From assembly GCA_947446595.1 (NCBI GenBank), contig CANFGS010000004.1, positions 1 through 64,000 on the forward strand: a stretch of DNA of 64,000 nucleotides. Reading direction: 5' to 3'. The DNA is from Neisseriaceae bacterium (GTDB lineage Bacteria > Pseudomonadota > Gammaproteobacteria > Burkholderiales > UBA11063). Below, piece after piece: positions 37,288-47,726 of the stretch. Position 1 is the first letter of the stretch, and each line of letters opens with the position of its first letter. The position numbers were made by a program, and so were the translations under genes. The notes beneath the pieces were generated by a model that had not been told where the DNA came from, did no database searches, and saw only the letters and a program-made list of their open reading frames with translations.

Positions 37288-37943
37288 TTATTCTAGCTAT
37301 TGATACTTCAAATGAGTATTTGTCCTTAGCACTAGAAGTCGATGGTGTTAGATTTTCATCACTTGATAAAGTACTAAACAAACAATCTCATTATATTATC
37401 GAAAAAATCAATACCTTGGTTATAGATGCAGGTATTAAATTAACCGAAATAAATCTAATAGCCTATGTAGAAGGACCTGGTTCTTTTACTGGTCTTCGTG
37501 TTGGTTTAAGCGTTGCTCTAGGGATTGCATATGGAATTAATGCCAAATTAGTTGCAATACCAAGTTTTGCAATTTATGCTAGAGCCTCAGGGGTAAAGAC
37601 TAATATATTGGTTGGTATTGATGCACGCCTTAACCAAATATATCTATCTGGAGTTAATCCAAAAACACTTGATTATTTTATAACACCATGTGTTATTGAT
37701 CCAGATAAAATAGAATGTGGTAATGATGTTACCCTAATTGGTAATGGCTTTAGTGTTTATAATAATCTATTGTCTAGTCAGATAAAAGCATTAAACTATA
37801 TCGAAATTGATTATCCTAGCGCTACACACATGCTTGATATAGTTGGCTTAGATAAATACAAGATAATTGCTTTAAACGAAGCTAATTTAATGTATCTTAG
37901 AAATAAAGTAGCCCTTAGTCTCATTGAGCAAAAGAAAAACTAA
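37284..37943 (+). CDS. tsaB: tRNA threonylcarbamoyladenosine biosynthesis protein TsaB
   Basis: ASKHA-fold scaffold that dimerises with TsaD and recruits TsaE to make the t6A modification at position 37 of ANN-decoding tRNAs. ILAIDTSNEYLSLAL at the N-terminus and EGPGSFTGLRVGLSVALGIAYG near 65-86 are the TsaB hallmarks. 219 residues is normal. It starts with GTG at 37284, overlapping the previous stop, with GAGGA just upstream. Followed after 2 bases by rimI, the usual tsaB-rimI pairing; tsaD is not in the window. Confidence 0.93.
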   Translation: MIILAIDTSNEYLSLALEVDGVRFSSLDKVLNKQSHYIIEKINTLVIDAGIKLTEINLIAYVEGPGSFTGLRVGLSVALGIAYGINAKLVAIPSFAIYARASGVKTNILVGIDARLNQIYLSGVNPKTLDYFITPCVIDPDKIECGNDVTLIGNGFSVYNNLLSSQIKALNYIEIDYPSATHMLDIVGLDKYKIIALNEANLMYLRNKVALSLIEQKKN

Positions 37944-37945
37944 TA

Positions 37946-38401
37946 ATGCAAATTAGATGCGCCAATAGTGGGGAATTAAATACTTTAGTTACTCTTGATA
38001 AAATATCAAATATGACTAATTGGTCGTTAAATGATTATCAAAATAGTTTCAATAATAAACAACACTTTATTTATATTCTTGAAGAACATGGTAAAATATC
38101 TGCGTGTATAGTTGTGGGCGTGGTTCTTGATGAAGCTGAAATTTTGCAGCTTTGGGTAGAAAGTAACTCGAAACGTAAAGGTCTTGGAATATATCTATTA
38201 AATTATACCCTAAACGAAATACGTAAAAAACATATGGTGCTTCGCGTATTTCTTGAAGTTAGAGATGGCAACGTTGAGGCAATTAATTTGTATAAAAAAG
38301 TCGGGTTTATAGAAGTTGGTAGGCGCCACAAATATTATAATGTTGATGCTTGGCAGTTTGATGCTTTAGTAATGCAAAAAGAATTTTTGGGATTTTTGTA
38401 A
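37946..38401 (+). CDS. rimI: Ribosomal protein S18 alanine N-acetyltransferase (RimI-like GNAT)
   Basis: A 151-residue GNAT acetyltransferase. LWVESNSKRKGLGIYLL carries the acetyl-CoA pyrophosphate loop (normally Q/R-x-x-G-x-G/A; here R-K-G-L-G), preceded by AEILQLWV, and is followed by VFLEVRDGNVEAINLYKKVGFIEVGRRHKYY, which is characteristic of RimI. Position after tsaB supports the assignment. Known role: N-terminal acetylation of ribosomal protein S18, possibly other substrates. Confidence 0.9.
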   Translation: MQIRCANSGELNTLVTLDKISNMTNWSLNDYQNSFNNKQHFIYILEEHGKISACIVVGVVLDEAEILQLWVESNSKRKGLGIYLLNYTLNEIRKKHMVLRVFLEVRDGNVEAINLYKKVGFIEVGRRHKYYNVDAWQFDALVMQKEFLGFL

Positions 38402-39172
38402 GTGAATGATGCTTATAAGCTTTTATATAATAACTTATGGCTTATTAATAAGTCTAGGATTGCTAAACTTAACCCAGATTATAGACTACCACAAGATATA
38501 GTTGCACCCGTAGCCATTTCAAAGCCTGTCGAGATTAGTTATTTAAAACCCACTAAAACTACCATCGCAGAATTGCCGATTGTTGATAATACACCAATTC
38601 TCAAGCAAAAACCAGCAGATATAATCCTTAATTGGGATGCGCTGGTATCTACGATAAATAATTGTAAACTTTGTAGCTTATGTGATAATCGCCAAAATGT
38701 TGTAATAGAACGCGGTAATCGTGAAGCTCCATGGCTGTTTGTGGGTGAAGCACCTAATAGTGATGATGATAAAGAATGTAGGCCATTTGCTGGGCAGTCA
38801 GGGCAACTATTAGACAAGATGATAGGAGCTATGAAGTTAGATGTAGAGCATGATGCTTATATCTGTAATATAGTAAAATGTAGCCCACCGTCTAATCATA
38901 ATCCAAAAGCCAATGAAATAGCTATGTGTAAAAATTATTTACTTAGTCAAATAGAGCTAGTTAAACCCAAAATTATTATTGCTCTAGGGCGTTTTGCTAT
39001 TCAGACATTACTTAATTCGAATGTCGCAATTGAAAAACTACGTGGTAAAGTTCATAAATATAATGATATACCGCTTATTGCAACTTATGACCCTACTTAT
39101 CTCTTAAGAAATCCCGATGCCAAAAAAGATGCTTGGGACGATTTGCAATTAGCCATGAAGACAAAAGGTTAG
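38402..39172 (+). CDS. Family 4 uracil-DNA glycosylase (iron-sulfur)
   Basis: Excises uracil from DNA. A 256-residue protein with an unrelated-looking N-terminal ~75 residues and a UDG core. The cysteines C88 and C91 (NNCKLC) with C160 (VKCSPP) and C176 (AMCKNY) fit the 4Fe-4S cluster spacing. Motif VGEAPNSDDDKECRPFAGQSG is the family active-site loop (usually GEAPGxxED). The second motif is ATYDPTYLLRNP with Asp230 where most members have His (YHPxxLLR), which could reduce or alter activity. Starts with GTG at 38402, immediately after the rimI stop; linkage tsaB-rimI-UDG is common in proteobacteria. Confidence 0.87.
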   Translation: MNDAYKLLYNNLWLINKSRIAKLNPDYRLPQDIVAPVAISKPVEISYLKPTKTTIAELPIVDNTPILKQKPADIILNWDALVSTINNCKLCSLCDNRQNVVIERGNREAPWLFVGEAPNSDDDKECRPFAGQSGQLLDKMIGAMKLDVEHDAYICNIVKCSPPSNHNPKANEIAMCKNYLLSQIELVKPKIIIALGRFAIQTLLNSNVAIEKLRGKVHKYNDIPLIATYDPTYLLRNPDAKKDAWDDLQLAMKTKG

Positions 39173-39175
39173 ACT

Positions 39176-40036
39176 ATGAATACTGATATAGCTAGTATGA
39201 ATATTAAGGGTATAGAGACTAAAGCCATAATAGGCTGTTATGACTACGAACGTGTTAAACCTCAAGATCTATTAATTGATGTTATAGCAGAACTATATAC
39301 TCATAATTGGATGAAACAAGATAAACTTGGTACCACAGTTGATTATGATGAGATATGTGATTATATTGTATCAGTAGTATCAAATACAGAGTTTTTACTT
39401 TTAGAAACTTTGACACAGTTTGTTGCAAATGGTGTTGTAGATAAATTCCCTCTAATAAAGAATGTAGAAATAAATGTTACAAAATTAGCAATTTGTGGGA
39501 TTAAAGCTCGTGAAATAAAAGTTGGATTTAAAAAATTGCGGCAATTTAAAGTAGCCCTTGCTCTTGGCTCTAATGCCGAGTTTTTACCCCAGCAACAATT
39601 AATCACCGCTATTGAGATATTGGGTGAATATGTTGATAATATTGAAATTGGTGGTTTTTATGAAACCAAACCTGTTGGGTATTTGGAGCAAAAGAATTTT
39701 TATAATACAGCTATTACTGGCTATACTACTTTAAAACCAGAAGAGTTATTGGGCAAAATAAAATCAATCGAAAAACTAATGGGGAAGACCGAAATTGTAA
39801 TAAATGGTCCAAGAATAATTGATATTGATTTAATTTTGGTTGATAATCTAATTTATCAACATAATTTTTTACATATACCTCATAAAAATGCCCATATCCG
39901 TGATTTTGTTATCTATCCATTAGCTGATATTGCACCATCTTGGGTGCATCCGGTATTAAACAAAACGATTGCCCAATTAGCTACAGAAATCGGTGAATCT
40001 TCAATTATTATACGTACGGAGTATTATAAACAATAA
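39176..40036 (+). CDS. folBK: Fused dihydroneopterin aldolase - HPPK (FolB-FolK)
   Basis: Performs two consecutive folate steps: dihydroneopterin to 6-hydroxymethyl-dihydropterin (FolB, residues 1 to about 120), then pyrophosphorylation (FolK, about 125-286). FolB is seen in IIGCYDYERVKPQDLLIDV with the active-site Glu and VDYDEICDYI with Tyr. FolK is seen in VALALGSN, GGFYETKPVGYLEQKNFYN and the metal motif GPRIIDIDLILVD. In most bacteria these are separate proteins. The stop overlaps the folP start (TAATG), so all three activities are coupled. Confidence 0.93.
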   Translation: MNTDIASMNIKGIETKAIIGCYDYERVKPQDLLIDVIAELYTHNWMKQDKLGTTVDYDEICDYIVSVVSNTEFLLLETLTQFVANGVVDKFPLIKNVEINVTKLAICGIKAREIKVGFKKLRQFKVALALGSNAEFLPQQQLITAIEILGEYVDNIEIGGFYETKPVGYLEQKNFYNTAITGYTTLKPEELLGKIKSIEKLMGKTEIVINGPRIIDIDLILVDNLIYQHNFLHIPHKNAHIRDFVIYPLADIAPSWVHPVLNKTIAQLATEIGESSIIIRTEYYKQ

Positions 40037-41127
40037 TGCACCATCTTATTAAATTTAGGCATAAAAAAGAGGCAAGGCAAAAGATTTCGGGTCTCCATTC
40101 CTCAATTTATAAATTAAATGATTACTATTATATTTTATCTAAATCTTCTGACAAATCTACCGCTTTTATTACTAGTTTATCTTCTGATGAATATCAATTA
40201 TACCAGTGGGCAATGAGCGAAATAGACAATTCTCATGATTTCATTGTGTATGAAACTAATTCGATACTAACTAATAATTCTAGAGCATTAGTAACAAATA
40301 CTGGTGTAACAATATACCGCACTTTTGAGTTTTTAACTGAAATATTTGGGATTCTAAATTATACCCCAGATTCTTTTTCTGATGGTGGGCGATATAATAC
40401 ACCAGATACAGCAATTGCTCATGTTAATTATCTACTTGATCAAGGGGTTGAAACTATCGATATTGGAGTAGAATCAACTAGACCTGGAGCTAGCATAATC
40501 CTACCTGAGACTGAAATTAAAGCGTTACAAAAAATATTACCCCATATATGTGAAATTAAGCGTAATTTTAAAATAAGTATTGATACCTATCACCCCGAGA
40601 CTGTCAAATGGCTACTCAATCTTGATATCGACTATATTAATGATGTATCTGGCAATCTATCACTTGATTTGGTGAGAGAATGTATCAATTCTAATAAAAG
40701 CTATATAGCTATGCATAGCCTTAGTATACCCTCTTCTAAAGAATTGATTTTATCACTGGGAGATAATCCAGTTAGTTATTTAGGGCGGTGGATAGATGAC
40801 AAAATTCGTGCTTTTCATAAGATGAATATAGATACTGATAAGATAATCTTGGATCCAGGTATTGGTTTTGGAACTAATGGTCCTCAAAGTTGGTATATTT
40901 TAAAAAATATTAATCTACTTAAACGAGATGGGGTAGAGTTACTTATTGGGCACTCACGTAAGTCATTTATAAGTCATATTAGTACTAAAGCTGTAGGTGA
41001 GCGGGATTTAGAAAGTGCTCTAGTTGCAGCTGGTATTTTAGATAAAGTAGACTACTTACGTTTACATGATATTAGTTATTTGAAAGCCACGTATAGTGTT
41101 AATTCACTCATGGTACAATATCGTTAA
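40036..41127 (+). CDS. folP: Dihydropteroate synthase with an N-terminal extension
   Basis: Condenses p-aminobenzoate with hydroxymethyl-dihydropterin pyrophosphate; the sulfonamide target. The TIM-barrel core starts near residue 100: FGILNYTPDSFSDGGRY (about 104-120), IDIGVESTRPGA (141-152, with Val145 where Gly is usual), SIDTYHPE, INDVSG, DPGIGFGTN and LIGHSRKSFI. Residues 1-100 are an extra domain I do not recognise, beginning MHHLIKFRHKKEARQ; typical FolP is about 275-285 residues. The start at the folBK stop (TAATG) shows the extension is really translated. It may help hold FolBK and FolP together. Confidence 0.92.
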   Translation: MHHLIKFRHKKEARQKISGLHSSIYKLNDYYYILSKSSDKSTAFITSLSSDEYQLYQWAMSEIDNSHDFIVYETNSILTNNSRALVTNTGVTIYRTFEFLTEIFGILNYTPDSFSDGGRYNTPDTAIAHVNYLLDQGVETIDIGVESTRPGASIILPETEIKALQKILPHICEIKRNFKISIDTYHPETVKWLLNLDIDYINDVSGNLSLDLVRECINSNKSYIAMHSLSIPSSKELILSLGDNPVSYLGRWIDDKIRAFHKMNIDTDKIILDPGIGFGTNGPQSWYILKNINLLKRDGVELLIGHSRKSFISHISTKAVGERDLESALVAAGILDKVDYLRLHDISYLKATYSVNSLMVQYR

Positions 41128-41153
41128 TATTCAAAATTTAGAGGGGAAATCCT

Positions 41154-42700
<1,547 letters not shown>

Positions 42701-42749
42701 TACTAATAATGTTAGAATTGCAACAAAATATTATGGAGTTAATAAATAA

Positions 42750-45700
42750 ATGTCACAAATCAAATTAGAACAATTAAAGGATGCTTTAAAAAAAAGACCC
42801 GAAGCGGATAAATTAATAAGCAAGTATGTTACTACCTTTAGTGAAGACTATTTATTTGATTATTCAATTGAGGATATTATCAGTGATATCATGGTTATGG
42901 AAACTTTATCAGGTGATAATGAATATGCCATTAGATTTGGTAATCAAACTAACTCATCAGCAAAGAATTTGTGGCAAATTAAGTTATTCAAGCTAAATGA
43001 TCAAGTTAGCTTGTCACGCGGACTACCTATTATAGAAAACTTTGGATTTAAACTAATTGATGAGCATCCGTACAAATCTAATATTAATAATTCAACAGTT
43101 GTTCATATTTGTGATTTTGGGGTTGAAGTTCCTGATGAAGTAGCCAAAAAAATTGATGATAAGGATTTATCGCTTATTTTAAGAGATGCGATTATTAGTG
43201 TATTTAATCGTGAAGTAGAAAATGATGCGTTAAATAACTTGGTATTATTTAGTGGGTTGACAGCTCGTGAAGTTACACTAATTCGTGCAATTACTCATTA
43301 TTTCATCCAAACTACATTACCATTTTCTAGGCAGTATATCGCTAATACTTTGAAACATTTTCCAAAAATTGCTCAAAATCTAGTCTTATTATTTGATGCC
43401 AAATTTAATACTCAAAGTCATGATAAAAATAAAGTTAAAAGTATTCATAATGAAATACTTGGAGAGTTAAATAGCGTAACCAATCTTGATGATGATAGAA
43501 TTTTAAAAGCGTTTTTAACAACTATTGAAGCTATGCTTAGAACTAATTATTATCAGCTAGATGAAACGGGTAGATATAAAGAATACATCTCGTTTAAATT
43601 AGAGTCAGGCAAATTACCATTTTTACCAAAACCATTGCCATTATATGAAATATTTGTATATTCAATCCGTTTTGAGGCGATTCATTTACGCGCGGGTAAA
43701 GTTGCTCGTGGTGGATTTAGATGGTCAGATAGACGTGAAGATTTCCGTACTGAAGTTTTGGGTTTGGTAAAAGCCCAGGTAGTAAAAAACTCAGTAATAG
43801 TACCAACTGGATCTAAAGGCGGTTTTGTATGTAAGAAATTACCACCAATTACTGAACGTGATGCTTATATGGCTGAAGGGATAGCTTGTTATAAGCAGTT
43901 TATTTCTGGATTACTAGATATTACTGATAATTTGGTTGCAGGTACTGTTATTCCTCCAAAAGATGTCGTACGCTATGATGGAAATGATCCATATTTGGTA
44001 GTAGCTGCTGATAAAGGTACTGCTACATTCTCTGATTATGCTAATGAAATGTCAAATAAGTATGGTTTTTGGCTTGGGGATGCCTTTGCTTCAGGTGGTT
44101 CTGTTGGCTATGATCATAAAAAAATGGGTATTACCGCACGTGGTGCTTGGGAAGCTACTAAACGCCATTTCCGTCATTTAGGTATTGATATCCAAAAAGA
44201 TGATTTCAGCGTAATTGGTATTGGTGATATGGCTGGTGATGTATTTGGTAATGGTATGCTTTTATCAGAACATATTTGCTTAGTTGCAGCATTTAACCAT
44301 CAACATATATTTTTAGATCCAAAGCCAAATTCAGCAGTTTCTTTTATAGAACGTCAAAGAATGTTTGCGCTACCTCGCTCTTCTTGGGTTGATTATGATA
44401 CAAGTAAAATCTCCGAAGGTGGTGGTATATTTGAGCGTTCGTTAAAACAAATTCCATTATCACCTGAGGTACGTGAGTGGCTTAATGTTACTCAAACTGA
44501 ATTAAGTCCTAATGAATTAATTAATCTAATTTTAAAAGCATCTGCTGATTTACTTTATAACGGCGGAATTGGAACTTATATTAAATCAGAAACTGAATCG
44601 CATGAAGCTGTGAAAGATAAAGCTAATGATGCAATTCGGGTAAATGGCAATGACCTTAAGGTAAAAGTAGTTGTTGAAGGTGGTAATTTAGGTGCTACAC
44701 AACTTGGGCGTATTGAATTTGCCAGAAGTGGCGGTTTGATTTTAACTGATGCAATTGATAACTCTGCAGGGGTTGATTGTTCTGATCATGAAGTAAATAT
44801 CAAGATATTATTTGCGGATATTATGCAAAAATCAGGGATGAGTATCGTAGAGCGTAATGAAATTTTAGAGACGATGACTGATAATGTAGCTAATTTGGTA
44901 TTGCGAGATAATTATTTGCAGACACAGATTTTAAGTTATGCTGATGCTAGAGCCCATGAGTTATTCTCAATTAATGTTAATTTTATTGAGAAATTAGAAA
45001 AACATGGTGAACTTGATCGTAAAGTAGAGTTTTTACCTAGCTATCAAGAAATAACCGAGCGTCAAAGAGCTGGAGAGGGATTGACTTCACCAGAACTTGC
45101 AGTGTTACTTGCTTATTCCAAAATGTCGCTTGATCGGCAGATTTTAAATTCTAAGTTATTGGCAGATGATACATTTGACACACTATTAATCAATTATTTC
45201 CCAGATGCATTACAAAATACTTATTCTGAGTATATTCGGAGTCATTATTTACGTCCTGAAATTATTTCTAATCAAATTGCTAATTTGATAGTGAATCGTA
45301 TGGGGATAACTTTTGTATCGCGCTTTGAAGATGAGTTTAGATGTGATGTATCTTTAATAGTTCAGGCATTTTGGACAGTGTACAAATTGTTTGGAGCTGA
45401 TGCTATATTTGCTGAAATAGAGGCTTTGGATAATAAAGTAAATGCTGATTTGCAAGTAGAAATGCTAATTAAAATTAAGAAATTTTTGGAGCGCACTATT
45501 CGTTGGGTAATGCGTCGCTTTAAAGATGGTAAGCATATGTTATTATTGGTAGATAAATATAGTGACGATATTGCTGAATTAGTTAAGAGTTTGCCACAAA
45601 CATTAGGAATAGATGAGTATAAAGGTTTAGCAGGTATAGAGAACAAGTTTATTGAATCTCAGGTACCAAAAGATCTTGCTCAGTTTATGGCAAGAAGTAG

Positions 45701-46091
45701 TGCGATGCCACAATTACTTGATATAGTGATTTTGGCTGATGAAACAAAACATAGAGTTGCTGCTGTATCGAAGAATTACTTTTATCTAGGGCGTGCTTTA
45801 AGGATGGATTGGCTTAGAGGTAATCTTATTGCATTACCTGAAGACAATAAATGGCAAGCCTTATCGCGTTCAGCTCTTTTGGCTGATGGTTATTCATTAT
45901 ATAGTCGTCTTATTCGCGATGCGATGAATTTTGCAAACGGTAATGATGATTTTGCTGAAATATGGTTAGAGAAAGAACGCTCTAAGATTAAATTATTAAA
46001 CGATATGTTTGATGAGCTACAGAGCTATAAAAATTTAGATTTGGCAATGTTATCAGCAGCAGTCCGTGAGATAGGAACGATATTCTTCTAA
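42750..46091 (+). CDS. gdhB: NAD-specific glutamate dehydrogenase, shortened large-type enzyme
   Basis: Deaminates glutamate to 2-oxoglutarate with NAD. The catalytic region beginning near residue 310 is typical of large NAD-GDHs: LRAGKVARGGFRWSDRREDFRTE, then VPTGSKGGFVCK with the substrate Lys, IGIGDMAGDVFGNGML and VVVEGGNLGATQLGR. The bacterial large class is about 1,600 residues with regulatory N-terminal ACT domains; this one has 1,113, so most of that region is absent, and the ATG at 42750 has no long open upstream frame in the hemB gap. Preceded by TATGGAGTT (ribosome-binding site GGAG). Monocistronic, ending in a repeat cluster. Confidence 0.88.
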   Translation: MSQIKLEQLKDALKKRPEADKLISKYVTTFSEDYLFDYSIEDIISDIMVMETLSGDNEYAIRFGNQTNSSAKNLWQIKLFKLNDQVSLSRGLPIIENFGFKLIDEHPYKSNINNSTVVHICDFGVEVPDEVAKKIDDKDLSLILRDAIISVFNREVENDALNNLVLFSGLTAREVTLIRAITHYFIQTTLPFSRQYIANTLKHFPKIAQNLVLLFDAKFNTQSHDKNKVKSIHNEILGELNSVTNLDDDRILKAFLTTIEAMLRTNYYQLDETGRYKEYISFKLESGKLPFLPKPLPLYEIFVYSIRFEAIHLRAGKVARGGFRWSDRREDFRTEVLGLVKAQVVKNSVIVPTGSKGGFVCKKLPPITERDAYMAEGIACYKQFISGLLDITDNLVAGTVIPPKDVVRYDGNDPYLVVAADKGTATFSDYANEMSNKYGFWLGDAFASGGSVGYDHKKMGITARGAWEATKRHFRHLGIDIQKDDFSVIGIGDMAGDVFGNGMLLSEHICLVAAFNHQHIFLDPKPNSAVSFIERQRMFALPRSSWVDYDTSKISEGGGIFERSLKQIPLSPEVREWLNVTQTELSPNELINLILKASADLLYNGGIGTYIKSETESHEAVKDKANDAIRVNGNDLKVKVVVEGGNLGATQLGRIEFARSGGLILTDAIDNSAGVDCSDHEVNIKILFADIMQKSGMSIVERNEILETMTDNVANLVLRDNYLQTQILSYADARAHELFSINVNFIEKLEKHGELDRKVEFLPSYQEITERQRAGEGLTSPELAVLLAYSKMSLDRQILNSKLLADDTFDTLLINYFPDALQNTYSEYIRSHYLRPEIISNQIANLIVNRMGITFVSRFEDEFRCDVSLIVQAFWTVYKLFGADAIFAEIEALDNKVNADLQVEMLIKIKKFLERTIRWVMRRFKDGKHMLLLVDKYSDDIAELVKSLPQTLGIDEYKGLAGIENKFIESQVPKDLAQFMARSSAMPQLLDIVILADETKHRVAAVSKNYFYLGRALRMDWLRGNLIALPEDNKWQALSRSALLADGYSLYSRLIRDAMNFANGNDDFAEIWLEKERSKIKLLNDMFDELQSYKNLDLAMLSAAVREIGTIFF

Positions 46092-46105
46092 AACGTTTAT
46101 CAAAA

Positions 46106-46370
46106 GTGCAAGAGCATGGATCCCATCCTTCGATGGGATGACGTGTAGGAACGATGGTATGACACGTGCAGGAACGATGGTATGACACGTGCAGGAACGA
46201 TGGTATGACACGTGCAGGAACGATGGGATGACGTGTAGGAACGATGGGATGACGTGTAGGAACGATGGTATGACGAAGAAAAGCACGGAGATGATGGAGA
46301 TGAAGTCAAGTCTGTCATCCCAGACAAAAACAAGATGCTGCATAAATGCGAGTCTGGGATCCATGCCCTA
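46106..46370. repeat. Palindromic intergenic repeat cluster 5 with minisatellite
   Basis: Between gdhB and rlmD, which converge. A short module at about 46117-46142 (stem CCCATC/GATGGG) is followed by a minisatellite (46141-46272), then filler, then a long module on the minus strand (46314-46358; stem CCCAGAC/GTCTGGG, CAGCA core), ending GGGATCCATGCCCT. The outer arms AGAGCATGGATCCC and GGGATCCATGCCCT face each other, so the whole block is one element with an expanded centre. Confidence 0.9.
46141..46272. repeat. Six-unit minisatellite inside repeat cluster 5
   Basis: Six direct tandem units: three of 23 bases (46141, 46164, 46187) then three of 21 bases (46210, 46231, 46252). The unit reads ACGTGYAGGAACGATGG then KATG, with an extra AC in the 23-base form. 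CGATGGGATGACG within the unit equals the right arm of the adjacent short hairpin, so the array grew from that arm. The units are directly adjacent with no spacers, so this is not a CRISPR. Confidence 0.92.
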
Positions 46371-46387
46371 ATATGACAAATCTGAAG

Positions 46388-47725
46388 CTATAGAATTTTC
46401 TCAAATATGGCGATTGATTCGATATGTGAAGTATGCGGAAACATATTCATAACTCCAGCTTTATCTAGTGTATAACCATGCGTATTGACTAATACATCAG
46501 CATCTCGTGCTAGTGTTGCTGGATTACATGACACATATACTATTTTAGTTGGTGCAATTTCTGGCGTGATTGCTTTTATTAGTTCATATGCACCATCCCG
46601 CGGTGGATCAATTAGCCATTTATCAAATTTACCTAGTTCTTTTAGAGAGTTTTCATCTACTTTGAATAAATTACTAACTAAATAGCTTACTTTATGATCT
46701 AATTGATTATGAATTGCATTTTCCATGGCTCTTTTAACTAGTTGACTACTACCCTCAACCCCAACTACACTATTAGCAAACTTAGCAATTGGTAGGGTGA
46801 AATTACCAATTCCACAAAAGAAATCCGCTATTTTTTCATTTTCTTGTGGGGCTAGTAGATTAATGGCTAATTCGACCATCCGATTATTCATTTCAGGATT
46901 AACTTGAGTGAATTCGCTTGGATAATATGGCATCTCAAGGTTAAATTTAGTTATACTATAACTTAGTTTAGGCGCATCTAATGGATAGAATGGATAACAA
47001 GTATCAGGGCCTTTGGGTTGTAGCCATATTTGTAATGGTATGTTATGGTGAATATCAGCAAATTCTTTAAGCAATATTTCATCATCTGAGTTAAGTGGAT
47101 CCATAATCCTAAATACTAAAGCAGTTACTTTGTCACCAACCGCAACTTCAATTTGGGGTACTCTATCTTTAATTGATAGTTTATCTACTAATACACGTAG
47201 TTCTGGTATTAAGTCTGATACATTTTTGGGTAATATTTTACATTCAGACATATTAGCAACAAATGAAGAGCCCTTTTCATGAAACCCAACCAATACCCCA
47301 CCTTTTTTCGCGACATAGCGACTAGACATTCGCGCTCTATGACGATAACCCCAAGAGTTTGAATTCATAGCTGGGAGAATTTCATTACTACTAACTTTAC
47401 CAATATGTTTTAGGTTGTCAATTAGTACTTGTTGTTTATATTTAACTTGAGCTTCTATGTCGATATGTTGCAGCGAACATCCACCACAAATACCAAAATT
47501 AGGGCATAGTGGTTCAACCCTTTCAGTGCTTTTGGTGATTATTTCAAGAGCTCGAGCTTTGTCGAATTTCTCTCGTCTTTTGTAGATTTCAATATTCACA
47601 ACTTCTGTTGGTAATACCCCATCGACAAAAACAGTTTTGCCATCAATCCTGGCAATTCCTTTGCCGTCTAAATCAATGCCCTCGATAGTTACTTGGTGCA
47701 AATTTTGTGGTGTATTTTGTTCCAT
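46388..47725 (-). CDS. rlmD: 23S rRNA (uracil-1939-C5)-methyltransferase RlmD
   Basis: Methylates U1939 of 23S rRNA. A TRAM RNA-binding domain occupies residues about 8-65 (VTIEGIDLDGKGIARIDGK). The 4Fe-4S ligands are in LCPNFGICGGCSLQH plus the Cys in SECKILP. The SAM-binding motif is DFFCGIGNFTLPIA, and SCNPATLARD contains the catalytic cysteine; IDPPRDGA is motif IV. 445 residues is normal. Only one base separates its start from the end of lipA, so both come from one transcript. Confidence 0.95.
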   Translation of the reverse strand: MEQNTPQNLHQVTIEGIDLDGKGIARIDGKTVFVDGVLPTEVVNIEIYKRREKFDKARALEIITKSTERVEPLCPNFGICGGCSLQHIDIEAQVKYKQQVLIDNLKHIGKVSSNEILPAMNSNSWGYRHRARMSSRYVAKKGGVLVGFHEKGSSFVANMSECKILPKNVSDLIPELRVLVDKLSIKDRVPQIEVAVGDKVTALVFRIMDPLNSDDEILLKEFADIHHNIPLQIWLQPKGPDTCYPFYPLDAPKLSYSITKFNLEMPYYPSEFTQVNPEMNNRMVELAINLLAPQENEKIADFFCGIGNFTLPIAKFANSVVGVEGSSQLVKRAMENAIHNQLDHKVSYLVSNLFKVDENSLKELGKFDKWLIDPPRDGAYELIKAITPEIAPTKIVYVSCNPATLARDADVLVNTHGYTLDKAGVMNMFPHTSHIESIAIFEKIL

Positions 47726-47726
47726 A

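Noticed and set aside
46141-46272. Possible CRISPR array
   Set aside because: Units of 21-23 bases are directly adjacent with no unique spacers, no leader and no cas genes nearby; it is a minisatellite.
46053-46371. Open frames on both strands through repeat cluster 5 (repeated peptides such as SFLHVIP)
   Set aside because: They exist only because 21-base units keep frame; no ribosome-binding site, no family, and the sequence is explained by the repeat.
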